Positions 44,169 to 53,590 of a stretch of 64,000 nt of DNA are shown here, piece after piece. How positions within the stretch are numbered: position 1 is the stretch's first letter; each line of letters starts with the position of its first letter. The DNA is from Hyphomicrobiales bacterium. Its GTDB lineage: Bacteria > Pseudomonadota > Alphaproteobacteria > Rhizobiales > Rhizobiaceae. Below the pieces are notes generated by a model. It was not told the origin of the DNA. It did not search any database and saw nothing but the letters and a program-made list of their open reading frames with translations. Made by a program: the position numbers and the translations under genes. The stretch spans positions 1 to 64,000 of the forward strand of contig UEIF01000016.1 in NCBI GenBank assembly GCA_900468805.1. The letters are read 5' to 3'.

Positions 44169-45214
44169 CTGCGGATCCTGTATTGGGTGAAGAACAGGGC
44201 AATAAGCATGGTGAGCAGCGAGACGGCCACCGTCACGTCGGCGATATAGGTCGGTATGCCGAGTGCCCGGCTCATTCCGTCGGCGCCGACGAACATCGTA
44301 GCGGTGAAGAGGGCGGCGAAGATCACGCCGATCGGGTGCAGGTTGGCGAGCATGGCGACGATGATGCCGGAATAGCCGAAGCCGGGCGACAGATCGGTCG
44401 TCACATAGCCCTTCACACCCATCACCTCGATTGCACCGGCAAGTCCGGCGAGCCCGCCGGAAAGGCAGGCAACTTTCACCAGCGTCATGCCGAGCGGCAC
44501 GCCGGCAAAGACGGCGCCGGCTGGATTGAGGCCGGCTGCGCGCGAGCGCAGGCCGAAGACCGTTCGCGACTGCAGGAGATGCACGGCAAGCGCGATGACG
44601 ATAGCGATGACGAAGCCGACATGCAGCCGCGAGCGCGCTACCAGCTTCGGCAACAGCGCATGATCGCTGACCGGCGTGGATTGCGGCCAGCCGAAGGCGA
44701 GCGGATCCTTCAACACGCCGTCGATCAGCATGGAAACGAAGAGCAGGGCGACGAAATTCAAAAGCAGGCTGGTCACCACCTCATCGACGGAAAAGCGCAG
44801 CCGGAGCCAGAGCGGTATGAGGATCAGCACCATGCCGGCGATGGCGCCCGCTGTCAGCAGGGTGGGGATGAGAAGGGCAGCAGGCAGCCCCGCCAGAAGT
44901 TTGGAGCCGAGTGCGGCAACCGTAATGGCGCCGAGATAGAACTGGCCTTCGGCACCGATATTCCAGAGCCGGGCGCGGAAGGCGACGGCTGCCGCAAGGC
45001 CGGTCAGCATCAGGGGTGTGGCCCGCGTCAGCGTCTCCGTTGCCGAAAGCCGCGTGCCGAAGGCGCCGGTGAGGATACGCCAATAGGCCTCGAAGACGGG
45101 CGCGCCGGCAAGCGCGATCAGGATACCGGCAACAGCAAGCGCTGCGATGACGGCAACAACAGGTGCCCCCACGACCAGATAGAGCGGGCGGTGATCGCGG
45201 CGTTCAAGACGCAT
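44165..45214 (-). CDS. BMP-type ABC importer, permease 1
   Basis: 349 residues with a first helix at about 12-35 and the family motif RARLWNIGAEGQFYLGAI near 85, followed by LLLNFVALLFVSMLIDG and FAGVPLGMTLVKVACLSGGLAGLAGAIEVMG. It partners the following permease. Its start lies eleven bases inside the ATPase gene end. Confidence 0.87.
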   Translation of the reverse strand: MRLERRDHRPLYLVVGAPVVAVIAALAVAGILIALAGAPVFEAYWRILTGAFGTRLSATETLTRATPLMLTGLAAAVAFRARLWNIGAEGQFYLGAITVAALGSKLLAGLPAALLIPTLLTAGAIAGMVLILIPLWLRLRFSVDEVVTSLLLNFVALLFVSMLIDGVLKDPLAFGWPQSTPVSDHALLPKLVARSRLHVGFVIAIVIALAVHLLQSRTVFGLRSRAAGLNPAGAVFAGVPLGMTLVKVACLSGGLAGLAGAIEVMGVKGYVTTDLSPGFGYSGIIVAMLANLHPIGVIFAALFTATMFVGADGMSRALGIPTYIADVTVAVSLLTMLIALFFTQYRIRR

Positions 45215-46733
45215 TCTGGGCCTCGGACGTCCATTCGCCTGACATCATCAGGCCAAGTTTTCTGGGATCGGCAGTCTCGGCATCGATCGGCGGCGACAGA
45301 CGCCCTTTGACGATGGCCTGGATACGATCGGCAAGGCCGATCACCTCGTCCAGATCCTCTGATATCAGAAGCACGGCCGTGCCCTCCTTGCGTGCCTGCA
45401 ATATCCTTGCATGAACGGCGGCCACGGCGCCCTCGTCGAGCCCGCGCGTCGGCTGCGCCGCAATCAGGATCTTCGGCCTGTCATGCAGGTTGCGGCCGAG
45501 GATGAGCTTCTGCATGTTGCCGCCCGACAGCAGTCGCGTGCGTGTCGCCGGCCCGCCGCCGCGAATATCGAACTCACCGATGATCTCCTGGGCGAAGGCC
45601 ATGCCGGCCCTACGGTCGACCAGCCCGAAACGCGAAAAGCGCGGCGCGGCGATGCGCTCCAGTACGGCATTTTCCCAGACAGCGAGTTCGCCGATCGCGC
45701 CTTCCTTGTTGCGATCCTCAGGTATGCGGCCGATGCCGGCAGTAATCAGGCTTCCGACGCTGATCTCGGTAACCGGCTGTCCGAACAGAAGGATGTCGCC
45801 ACTGCTCCAGCCGGCAAGTCCGCTGACGAGATGGCTGAGGGTCGCCTGGCCATTGCCGGAGACGCCGATAATGCCGAGCGTTTCGCCGGTATGGAGCCGC
45901 AAGCTGATATCCGTCAGCCGCTCCTGGCCGCCGTCGTAAACAGTGACGCCGGCGGCTTCGAAGACGACGGCACCTGGCGTTGACGCCTCGCGCACCGGGC
46001 GTGTCACCCGCCTACCGACCATGAGTTCTGCGAGCTCGGACTTACTGGTCTCGCCAGTCAGCCGTTCGGCGACGACCTTTCCGCCGCGCAGCACGACGAC
46101 GCGGTCAGCTGCGCTGATCACCTCGTCCAGCTTGTGCGAGATAAAGATCAGCGACAGTCCCTGCCGCGCCATTTCCCGAAGCGTCCGGAAGAGGCGTTCC
46201 GCCTCGATATTGGTGAGCACCGCCGTCGGCTCGTCGAGGATCAGGATACGGGCGTCGTTATAGAGCGCCTTGAGGATTTCGACCCGCTGCTGTTCGCCGA
46301 CCGAGAGATCGCCGAGCCTGGCATCGGGATTGACGTCGAGGCCGAAGCGGGTGGCGATGGAGAGAAGCTTGGCGCGGCCAGCGGTTTTCTCAGACTTCCA
46401 GGACCATAGCTTTTCCGTTCCCGTCATGACGTTTTCGAGCACCGTCAGGTTCGGCGCCAGGGAGAAATGCTGGTGCACCATGCCGATGCCGGCGCGGATC
46501 GCCGCTCGCGGCCGGCCGGCCGGCAGTTCGGTGCCCTCGATCTGGATCGTTCCCGCATCCGGCACATAGTGGCCGAAGAGGATGCTCATCAATGTAGTCT
46601 TGCCGGCGCCGTTTTCGCCGAGCAGCGCCAGCACTTCGCCCTTGGCGAGGCTTAGCGAAATATCCTCATTGGCCTGGATGGCGCCAAAGCGCTTACTGAT
46701 GCCGGCAAGCTGAAGCACGGGGGCTGATATCAT
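45204..46733 (-). CDS. BMP-type ABC importer, double ATPase
   Basis: 509 residues from ATG 46733, overlapping the amidase stop (ATGA). First ABC domain: GENGAGKTT, DLSVGEQQRVEILKAL, ILILDEPTAVL. Second domain: GVSGNGQAT in the Walker A position, LLSGGNMQKLILGRNL, ILIAAQPTRGLD. The second-domain Walker A lacks the lysine and the Walker B Asp-Glu is replaced by AQ, as common in this class. Confidence 0.88.
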   Translation of the reverse strand: MISAPVLQLAGISKRFGAIQANEDISLSLAKGEVLALLGENGAGKTTLMSILFGHYVPDAGTIQIEGTELPAGRPRAAIRAGIGMVHQHFSLAPNLTVLENVMTGTEKLWSWKSEKTAGRAKLLSIATRFGLDVNPDARLGDLSVGEQQRVEILKALYNDARILILDEPTAVLTNIEAERLFRTLREMARQGLSLIFISHKLDEVISAADRVVVLRGGKVVAERLTGETSKSELAELMVGRRVTRPVREASTPGAVVFEAAGVTVYDGGQERLTDISLRLHTGETLGIIGVSGNGQATLSHLVSGLAGWSSGDILLFGQPVTEISVGSLITAGIGRIPEDRNKEGAIGELAVWENAVLERIAAPRFSRFGLVDRRAGMAFAQEIIGEFDIRGGGPATRTRLLSGGNMQKLILGRNLHDRPKILIAAQPTRGLDEGAVAAVHARILQARKEGTAVLLISEDLDEVIGLADRIQAIVKGRLSPPIDAETADPRKLGLMMSGEWTSEAQNAS

Positions 46734-48178
46734 GGAGCAAGTCCCGCGATGGCATGGGGATGGATCCAACGTTGCTCCGCTTCCAGCCGCGAGGCAAGCG
46801 CAAGCAACATCGGTTCCCCGCCCATTGGCGCCAGTAACTGAAGGGGAAGCGGCATTCCGCCTGCATCGTGTCCGTAGGGCAGGGTCAGCGCCGGCAAGCC
46901 GGATATATTGGCAAGGCAGGCGAGCGGCGCAAAGCGCCCCATGCGGTTCAGATGCAACGCCGTGTCGGAATGATCGGTCGGAAAGAAGCCGATCGGCGGC
47001 GGTGCTGTCGCCAGCATCGGTGTGAGCAGGCAGTCGATGCCGTCAAACAGCCGCCAGAGGTCATGGCTGACATGCGGCATGGCGCTGAGGCTCTGCCAGA
47101 GCGCGGTTGGCGCAAGCGCTTTCCCACGCGCCGCAAAGGCGGCCGTCAGCGGCTCTGCCTTCGAAAGGTCGAGATGCAGGCTTTCGACGAGCCATGCCAG
47201 ATTGATCGAAATGATATCTGCAAAAATGGCGGCACTGGCAGTAACGCTCGCCGCAAGCCGCTGCCAGTCGACGGTGATGATCTCATGCCCGTCTTCCTCG
47301 AGGCTGCGGGCTGCGGCTTCGATGGCTTCCTGCCGTGACGCGTCGGTCGGGAAATCGCTGCCGGTCTCTGTCAATAGGCCGATGCGCAGGCAGGTCTTTT
47401 CGCTTTTGTCGAGAGCCGGTTCCGCATAGGGACCGGCGGATTTTCCCCGCAGGACGTCAAAGATCGCACCGGCATCCCGTACGGAACGGCAGATGGCCAG
47501 TTCGCTGGCGATGCCGCCGAGATGATTGCCGAAGCCCGGCCCTCCGGGAATGGCGCCGCGGCTGGCTTTCAGGCCAACGAGCCCGCAACAGGCAGCCGGC
47601 ACGCGGATCGAGCCGCCGGCATCCGTTGCATGGGCAATCGCGACGATACCGGCTGCGACGGCGGCAGCCGCACCGCCGGAAGAACCGCCCGCCGTGCGGG
47701 AGGGATCGAGCGGATTGCGGCAGACCGGCCCGCGGGCCGGCTCGCTCGCAAGGGAGAGGCCCACTTCCGGACTGGTGGTGAGGCCGAACAGGCTGAAACC
47801 GGCCTGCCGGAAGCGCGCCGCCAGATCGGAATCGGCTGACGCATCGAGCAGTCCGTCGAAAAGCCGCGAGCCGGCACGAACGGCAAGCCCTTTGAACGGA
47901 CCGCCGAGATCCTTGGCGAGCGTCGGCACGCCGGCAAAGCGCCTGATGGAAAAAGCCTCGGGATTGTCGTTGAATTCGTGGTCGAGCGCTGTGGCATTCG
48001 CCATGCCCAGCGCTTCGTCGAGATGACAGAGGGCACCAAGCGCCGCGTTGGCTCTGGCAGCTGAAATCGCCTGCTTCATCGCGTCAGTGCAGCTCAGTGA
48101 ACCGCTCCCGATCCGGGCGGCGAGCGCTATCGCGTCGCCGCCCGGTATCGAGCCCTTGCTTGCATCAGTCCTGTTCAT
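46730..48178 (-). CDS. Amidase-signature-family hydrolase
   Basis: 482 residues. The Ser-cisSer-Lys triad is present: Lys89 (LAKDLGG), cis-Ser166 in TAGGSSGG, nucleophile Ser190 in DAGGSIRVP. The C-terminal half has the usual variable substrate pocket. It is second in the operon, right after the binding-protein gene. An amidase between a nucleobase-like importer and a cytosine-deaminase-like enzyme suggests stepwise hydrolysis of an imported cyclic amide or ureide; the substrate is unknown. Confidence 0.83.
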   Translation of the reverse strand: MNRTDASKGSIPGGDAIALAARIGSGSLSCTDAMKQAISAARANAALGALCHLDEALGMANATALDHEFNDNPEAFSIRRFAGVPTLAKDLGGPFKGLAVRAGSRLFDGLLDASADSDLAARFRQAGFSLFGLTTSPEVGLSLASEPARGPVCRNPLDPSRTAGGSSGGAAAAVAAGIVAIAHATDAGGSIRVPAACCGLVGLKASRGAIPGGPGFGNHLGGIASELAICRSVRDAGAIFDVLRGKSAGPYAEPALDKSEKTCLRIGLLTETGSDFPTDASRQEAIEAAARSLEEDGHEIITVDWQRLAASVTASAAIFADIISINLAWLVESLHLDLSKAEPLTAAFAARGKALAPTALWQSLSAMPHVSHDLWRLFDGIDCLLTPMLATAPPPIGFFPTDHSDTALHLNRMGRFAPLACLANISGLPALTLPYGHDAGGMPLPLQLLAPMGGEPMLLALASRLEAEQRWIHPHAIAGLAP

Positions 48179-48190
48179 GCGGTTGCCGGC

Positions 48191-49177
48191 TTATTTCGGC
48201 TCCTCGGGCATGATGGGCACTTCGAAGGCGCCGGACTTGATGGCCGCACGCTTGGCCTCCATCGCCGCTTCGGCTTCTGCCGGTGCAACGCCCTTGACAT
48301 AGACGATATCGCTGCCGCCTTCCTTCATCAGGCCGAAGCGGGTGTAGTTGTTGCCGGTTGGCTTGCCGGCCTTCACATCGGCGATCGCCGCATTGAGGAT
48401 CGGGCGGAAGCCCCAGATGGCGTTGGCAAAGACGGTGTCTGGATAACGCGGCGTATAGTCGATCAGCGAGCCGACGGACTTGATGCCGCGCTCCTTGGCG
48501 GCATCGGCCGTGCCGATACGCTCGCCGAACAGGATGTCGGCGCCGGCATCGATCTGAGCGAGGCCCGCTTCGCGCGCCTTCGGCGGGTCGAAGAAGGTGC
48601 CGATGAAGGCGACCAGATGTTTGGCATCCGGGCGTACTTCCTTCACGCCGGCCGCAAAGGCATTCATCAGCATATTGACCTCAGGGATCGGCAGCGCGCC
48701 GACCGAACCGACGATGCCTGACTTCGTCATCTTGCCGGCCAGCATGCCGGCGAGATAGGCGCCGTCATGGTTCCAAGTGCCGAAGACGCCGAAATTGTCG
48801 CCCGATGCTTCGCCGCTCGAACCCAGCATGAAAGCGGTTTTCGGATAGTCGGCGGCAACCTGTCGGGCTTCACGCTCGACGGCATAGGCTTCGCCGACGA
48901 TCAGAGCGGAGCCCTGCTCGGCATATTCGCGCATGGCGCGCGGATAGTCGGTGCCCGAAACGCCTTCGGAGAAGACATAGTCGATCACGCCTTCGGAAGC
49001 AGCATCCTGCAGCGCTTTGTGCAGACAGGAATTCCAAGCATTTTCCACCGGCGAGGCATGGATGCCGGCAACTTTAAGTTTTTCCTGCGCCCAGAGCTTC
49101 GGTGCGAAGGCGGTCGCACCGAGCGCCATGCCGGAGGCGAGCACCGTACGACGGGAGATAGTGATCTGATTTTTCAT
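48191..49177 (-). CDS. BMP-family ABC substrate-binding protein
   Basis: 328 residues with a twin-arginine-type leader (ISRRTVLASGMALGATAFA, cut near LWAQ). The mature part is BMP/PnrA-like: VENAWNSCLHKALQDA, GEAYAVEREARQVAADYPKTAFMLGSSGEAS, NHDGAYLAGMLAG and IGTFFDPPKAREA. BMP proteins bind nucleosides or purines. It is the first gene of the operon, and the amidase follows after 12 bases. Confidence 0.87.
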   Translation of the reverse strand: MKNQITISRRTVLASGMALGATAFAPKLWAQEKLKVAGIHASPVENAWNSCLHKALQDAASEGVIDYVFSEGVSGTDYPRAMREYAEQGSALIVGEAYAVEREARQVAADYPKTAFMLGSSGEASGDNFGVFGTWNHDGAYLAGMLAGKMTKSGIVGSVGALPIPEVNMLMNAFAAGVKEVRPDAKHLVAFIGTFFDPPKAREAGLAQIDAGADILFGERIGTADAAKERGIKSVGSLIDYTPRYPDTVFANAIWGFRPILNAAIADVKAGKPTGNNYTRFGLMKEGGSDIVYVKGVAPAEAEAAMEAKRAAIKSGAFEVPIMPEEPK

Positions 49178-49208
49178 GAGTTCCCCTCTTTTTTACCAGA
49201 TGGATAAA

Positions 49209-49237
49209 ACTCTATGGATCGCCCAAAATTGTGTCAA
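49209..49237 (-). promoter_or_regulatory. Sigma-70-like promoter of the BMP-importer operon
   Basis: On the minus strand TTGACA (49232-49237) and TAGAGT (49209-49214) are spaced by 17 bases, 32 bases before the binding-protein start codon. Confidence 0.5.
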
Positions 49238-49319
49238 GTAATGCTGCTGCGCAAAAACTAGACAATGGCTGTGAGCGCCCGCACTCTGAGGCCCTGGAGA
49301 GAGGAGAAAAGACCCGCTG

Positions 49320-50096
49320 TTATTGATGCTGCATGACGCTCAAGCCACCGTCGATCGTCAGGCAGGTGGCATTCATGAAGGTGCACTCGTCAGAGATCAT
49401 GAACACCGCGGCCATGGCGATTTCCTGCGGCGTGGCGATCCGCCCGCCCGGATGCAGCTTCATCGTTTCGGCCTTGGCATTTTCCGGATCGGGGAAGCTG
49501 TTCCAGTAATCGATGACCTTCTGGGTAGAGACGTAGCCGGGCGCAATCGCATTCACCCGCACGTTTTGCGGCGCATATTCGATGCCGAGAGACTTGGTCA
49601 TGCCGAGCAGCGCATGTTTGGCGAGCGGGTAGGGGAAGGTGTGGGGAATGATGGTGAAGGCGTGCGTCGAGGCAATGTTGAGGATCACCCCGCCGCCTCC
49701 TGAAATCATCTGAGGCAGAACCGAACGGCAGCAGTGCCAGGCGCCCTTGAGATTGATGTCGAAGCAGCGCTGCCACTCTTCGTCTGTCGTCTGCAAGGGT
49801 TCGGCAAAAACGTTGACGCCGGCATTGTTGACGAGAGCATTGATGCTGCCGATCTGCTCTTCCGCCTTTGCAACGGCCGCCCTTATGTCGGCGGCGTCGG
49901 TGATATCGGCCGCCTGATAGCCAAGTTGCGTGCCCTTCGATGCGAGTGCAGTGGCTGTCTCTTCGAGTAGTTTCTCATCGCGGTCGACAAGGAAGAGGCG
50001 GGCCTCCTCGGCCGCAAAAGCTTCGGCGAGCGCCCGTCCGATCCCTTGCGCTGCACCGGTGATGAAGACCCGTTTTCCGGAAAGGCGGTTTGGCAT
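49320..50096 (-). CDS. SDR-family sugar 1-dehydrogenase (arabinose/galactose type)
   Basis: 258 residues from ATG 50096 with GAGGAG upstream; the longer frame is the tail of the broken epimerase gene. TGAAQGIG cofactor loop at residues 12-19, NNAGVN, the catalytic Ser in NIASTHAF and Tyr/Lys in YPLAK. The THAF..PYPLAKHALLGMTKSLGIEYA stretch resembles rhizobial aldose 1-dehydrogenases. It would oxidise L-arabinose (or D-galactose) brought in by the adjacent AraF-type importer to the lactone. No lactonase or aldonate dehydratase follows. Confidence 0.72.
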   Translation of the reverse strand: MPNRLSGKRVFITGAAQGIGRALAEAFAAEEARLFLVDRDEKLLEETATALASKGTQLGYQAADITDAADIRAAVAKAEEQIGSINALVNNAGVNVFAEPLQTTDEEWQRCFDINLKGAWHCCRSVLPQMISGGGGVILNIASTHAFTIIPHTFPYPLAKHALLGMTKSLGIEYAPQNVRVNAIAPGYVSTQKVIDYWNSFPDPENAKAETMKLHPGGRIATPQEIAMAAVFMISDECTFMNATCLTIDGGLSVMQHQ

Positions 50097-50104
50097 CGTC
50101 TGGC

Positions 50105-50727
50105 TCCTCTTTATGCTCGTTCTCTTGTGATCGGGATATGGCCTGCGGTGCTGGGAGATCGCGCCCTCGAGGCTTTCGCTTGGCTGCAGCACCTTGAGCG
50201 CGCCGAGGCCTGGAAGATTCTGGCCATTGGCGAGATGGGACATCGGCTCGAAGTAGAAATAATCGCGGCGAAATCCGGGATGGAAATGCGCGTTCGACCG
50301 AAAAATGACCGCATGGCGGAAGATCCTTTAGCCCCTCTCCCGAGAATGTGAAGCTCTGCTTTGGTTCATCACTGTAGGGCGTGCCGCCTGCCCGGTGGCG
50401 GAAACCGATCTCAACGTCTGTGCCGCCCTTAGAATGAAGCGCCCGTTCCGCCAGCCAGCCGTCTCCGTGCAGATAGTGCGGATACCAAGGCGTGTTCGGC
50501 TGAAGACTGTGGTCGCGTCCTTCGAAACGCAAGCGATTGCTCCTCACACGAATACCGAAGGGCACGAGCGGATAGCAGGCCGACGACAGCGCATCGGCAT
50601 CATCGGTCGCCCGCCTCAGAAGCGGGACTTTCCGACCATTTCGCATCCAAGAGAAATCGAGAAGCACACCGCCGGTCGTTGAAACACGGGCCGAAGGTGG
50701 ACCGTCCTGCATATCGATGATGGCCAT
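50105..50727 (-). pseudogene. Aldose 1-epimerase with internal deletion and frameshift
   Basis: From ATG 50727 the first ~130 codons are a good galactose-mutarotase-like start (VSTTGGVLLDFSWMRNGRKVPLLRR, CYPLVPFGIRVRSNRLRF, PHYLHGDGWLAE). After FTFSGEG near 50340 about 90 codons are missing, including the central part. The C-terminal piece then continues in another frame (FRRDYFYFEPMSHLANGQN...LQPSESLEGAIS), keeping the characteristic EPMSH motif. The last codons run in frame into the dehydrogenase with no stop. As read, no functional epimerase is made. Confidence 0.72.
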
Positions 50728-50923
50728 GAAGCAATACCTTCCCACGGATCGAAGCTGATCCGGATCGTGGCGGCACCCTATTATCGGTCGATTGAATGTC
50801 AATATATATAGGATTTATTTTGCAAATCCGGCGGCGCCTAGGTTCTTGTTTCGCTGATTTCCTCGCGTTAGGCCGCGCTTGCATGGACTTATTCGGCTTT
50901 TCGCCTGTTGAATCACATAAATA

Positions 50924-50966
50924 ATCATACACAAATCTTGACTGGTATGATGTTTCTTTTTATTCA
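50924..50966 (+). promoter_or_regulatory. araF promoter with inverted-repeat operator
   Basis: TTGACT (50938-50943) and TATTCA (50961-50966), 17 bases apart, form a good sigma-70-like promoter 50 bases before araF. The inverted repeat ATCATAC (50924-50930) ... GTATGAT (50945-50951) straddles the -35 box. Either GntR gene at 54.6 or 55.5 kb could act here. Confidence 0.58.
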
Positions 50967-51015
50967 ATGACTGCTGCCGAGTGAGCGGCAGATCGCGATT
51001 CTAGGGAGAGAGATT

Positions 51016-51999
51016 ATGCGCTTCTTCAAAGCAGCCATCCTCGCTGGCGCCTTTGCCGTTCTGGCTGCCGGCTCCGTCTTGGCGGAGGATGTCAAGATCG
51101 GTTTCATCGTCAAGCAGCCGGAAGAGCCGTGGTTCCAGGACGAATGGAAGTTCGCCGACCAGGCCGCCAAGGAAAAGGGTTTCACCGTCGTCAAGATCGG
51201 CGCCGAAGACGGCGAGAAGGTCCAGTCGGCGATCGATAATCTCGGGGCGCAGGGCGCTCAGGGCTTCATCATCTGCACGCCTGACGTCAAGCTCGGTCCC
51301 GGCATCGTCGCCAAGGCCGCTGCCAACCAGCTAAAGCTGATGACGGTCGACGACCGTCTGGTCGATGCCGAAGGCAAGCCGCTGGAAGACGTGCCGCACA
51401 TGGGCATTTCCGCCACGAAGATCGGCGAGGGCGTCGGCCAGGCAATTATCGACGAAATCAAGAAGCGCGGCTGGGACCTGAAGACTGTCGGCGCGATCCG
51501 CGTCTCCTACGACCAGCTGCCGACTGCTGTGGACCGCGTCGAAGGCGCGATCTCGGCGCTGAAGGCTGCCGGTTTCCCGGCCGAAAACATCTATGACGCG
51601 CCGCAGGCAAAGACCGATACGGAAGCAGCGCTCAACGCCGCCACGACCGTTCTCAACAAGCACGCCGACGTGAAATACTGGATTGCCTTTGGCCTCAACG
51701 ACGAAGCCGTGCTCGGTGCCGTGCGCGCCTCGGAATCGGTCGGGATTCCCGCCGACAACATGATCGGCGTGGGCATCGGCGGTGCGGAATCGGCAATCAA
51801 CGAGTTCAAGAAGCCTTCTGCGACCGGCTTTTTCGGCACGGTCATCATCTCGCCGAAGCGTCACGGTTATGAAACCGCGCTCAACATGTATGACTGGATC
51901 GCCAACGGCAAGGAGCCGGCAAAGGTGACGCTGACGTCGGGTTCGCTGGCGCTGCGCGGCGACTATGAAAAGGTTCGCAAGGACCTGGGCATCGAATAA
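51016..51999 (+). CDS. araF: L-arabinose ABC importer, periplasmic binding protein
   Basis: 327 residues. Signal peptide 1-23 (cut after VLAE). The mature protein closely follows E. coli AraF through much of its length: KIGFIVKQPEEPWFQDEWKFADQAAKEKGF, GFIICTPDVKLGPGIVAKA, ISATKIGEG and the C-terminal ATGFFGT region. This makes arabinose (with galactose or fucose as common second ligands) the best call. AGGGAGAGA ribosome site upstream. Confidence 0.85.
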   Translation: MRFFKAAILAGAFAVLAAGSVLAEDVKIGFIVKQPEEPWFQDEWKFADQAAKEKGFTVVKIGAEDGEKVQSAIDNLGAQGAQGFIICTPDVKLGPGIVAKAAANQLKLMTVDDRLVDAEGKPLEDVPHMGISATKIGEGVGQAIIDEIKKRGWDLKTVGAIRVSYDQLPTAVDRVEGAISALKAAGFPAENIYDAPQAKTDTEAALNAATTVLNKHADVKYWIAFGLNDEAVLGAVRASESVGIPADNMIGVGIGGAESAINEFKKPSATGFFGTVIISPKRHGYETALNMYDWIANGKEPAKVTLTSGSLALRGDYEKVRKDLGIE

Positions 52000-52022
52000 T
52001 CATCCTCCCATGATGACTTCAT

Positions 52023-52047
52023 CCCGGCGGCATTTGAGGCCGCCGGG
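52023..52047 (+). promoter_or_regulatory. Intercistronic hairpin between araF and araG
   Basis: CCCGGCGGC and GCCGCCGGG form a perfect 9-bp stem with a 7-base loop in the 66-base gap. There is no U-run. It resembles the stems after the other two CUT2 binding-protein genes and probably sets a higher araF level. Confidence 0.55.
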
Positions 52048-52065
52048 TTCATTCTCGACGGAGCG

Positions 52066-53574
52066 ATGATGGCTTTCCTCGAATTCAAGACCATTTCCAA
52101 GGGCTATCCGGGCGTCCAGGCGCTGTCGAACGTCTCCTTCGGCGTCGAAAAGGGCGCCGTGCACGGGCTGATGGGAGAGAACGGCGCCGGCAAATCCACC
52201 CTGATCCGCGTGCTCTCTGGCGATCAGTCAGCCGATGAAGGCAGCATTTTCATCGACGGCGTCGAGCAGAAATACAGCTCTGTCCGCGATGGCTTCCATG
52301 CCGGCGTCATCGTCATCCATCAGGAGCTGCAGCTCGTTCCGGAACTGACCGTTGCCGAAAACCTCTGGCTCGGGCGCTTTCCCGGCAAGGCTGGCGTCAT
52401 CAACGGCAAGACGCTGATCGAGACCGTTCGCGCCAAGCTTGACGAGATTGGTATCGACGTCGATCCCTCGGTAAAAGTGTCTACGCTTTCGATCGGCGCC
52501 CGTCAGATGGTGGAGATCGCCAAGGCCGTTATGCTCGACGCCCGGGTCATCGCGCTCGACGAGCCGACCTCGTCCTTGTCCTCGCGCGAAAGCGAAATCC
52601 TCTTCTCGCTGATCGGCAGGTTGAAGGCAAAAGGCACGGTCATTCTTTACGTCTCCCATCGCCTCGACGAGATCTTCCGTCTCTGCGACAGCCTGACGGT
52701 GTTGCGCGACGGCAAACTTGCCGCCCATCATCCCAAGGTCGCCGAGACGACGCGCGAACAGATCATCGCCGAAATGGTCGGGCGCGAGATCAGCAATATC
52801 TGGGGTTGGCGCGAGCGGCCACTCGGCGACATGCGCCTTGAGGTCAAGACTCTCTCCGGGTCTAGGCTGCGCAATCCAATCAGCTTCTCCGTCCGCAGGG
52901 GCGAAATCCTCGGTTTCTTCGGCCTGATCGGTGCCGGGCGAAGCGAGATGGCGCGGCTACTCTACGGCGCCGACCACCGCCATCGAGGCACTGTTGCGAT
53001 CGACGGCGTTGCCGTTTCTCCCAATAATCCGAAGGCGGCGATTAATGCCGGCATGGTGCTCTGCCCCGAGGACCGCAAGCTCGACGGCATCATCCAGGGC
53101 CGGTCGATCGAGGAGAATATCGCAATCTCCTCGCGCCGGCATTTCTCGCCCTTCGGCGTGCTGAACCCGAAGAAGGAAGCCACCGTCGCCGATCAGTTCA
53201 TCGCCAAGCTCAGGGTGCGCACGCCCTCGCGCAAGCAGAACATCATCAATCTCTCCGGCGGCAACCAGCAGAAGGTCATTCTCGGCCGCTGGCTGTCGGA
53301 GCAGGGCGTCAAGGTGCTGGTCATCGACGAGCCGACGCGCGGTATCGATGTCGGCGCCAAGTCGGAGATCTATGAAATCCTCTATGAGCTGGCGGCGGGC
53401 GGCATGGCGATCGTCGTCATCTCCAGTGAGCTTCCCGAGGTCATGGGCATTTCCGATCGCATCATGATCATGTGCCAGGGCCGCGTCGCTGCCGATGTGG
53501 CGCGCGCCGATTTCGACGAACGCAGCATTCTGACCGCAGCGCTGCCCGACAAGAACGCCGCCGGCACAATCTAA
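52066..53574 (+). CDS. araG: L-arabinose ABC importer, double ATPase
   Basis: 502 residues. First domain: GENGAGKST, STLSIGARQMVEIAKAV, VIALDEPTSSL. Second domain: GLIGAGRSE (degenerate Walker A), NLSGGNQQKVILGRWL, VLVIDEPTRGID. Two ATGs in tandem at 52066/52069. It completes an araFGH set in the standard order with the permease 16 bases downstream. Confidence 0.88.
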   Translation: MMAFLEFKTISKGYPGVQALSNVSFGVEKGAVHGLMGENGAGKSTLIRVLSGDQSADEGSIFIDGVEQKYSSVRDGFHAGVIVIHQELQLVPELTVAENLWLGRFPGKAGVINGKTLIETVRAKLDEIGIDVDPSVKVSTLSIGARQMVEIAKAVMLDARVIALDEPTSSLSSRESEILFSLIGRLKAKGTVILYVSHRLDEIFRLCDSLTVLRDGKLAAHHPKVAETTREQIIAEMVGREISNIWGWRERPLGDMRLEVKTLSGSRLRNPISFSVRRGEILGFFGLIGAGRSEMARLLYGADHRHRGTVAIDGVAVSPNNPKAAINAGMVLCPEDRKLDGIIQGRSIEENIAISSRRHFSPFGVLNPKKEATVADQFIAKLRVRTPSRKQNIINLSGGNQQKVILGRWLSEQGVKVLVIDEPTRGIDVGAKSEIYEILYELAAGGMAIVVISSELPEVMGISDRIMIMCQGRVAADVARADFDERSILTAALPDKNAAGTI

Positions 53575-53590
53575 TTCAGGAACAGCATTG

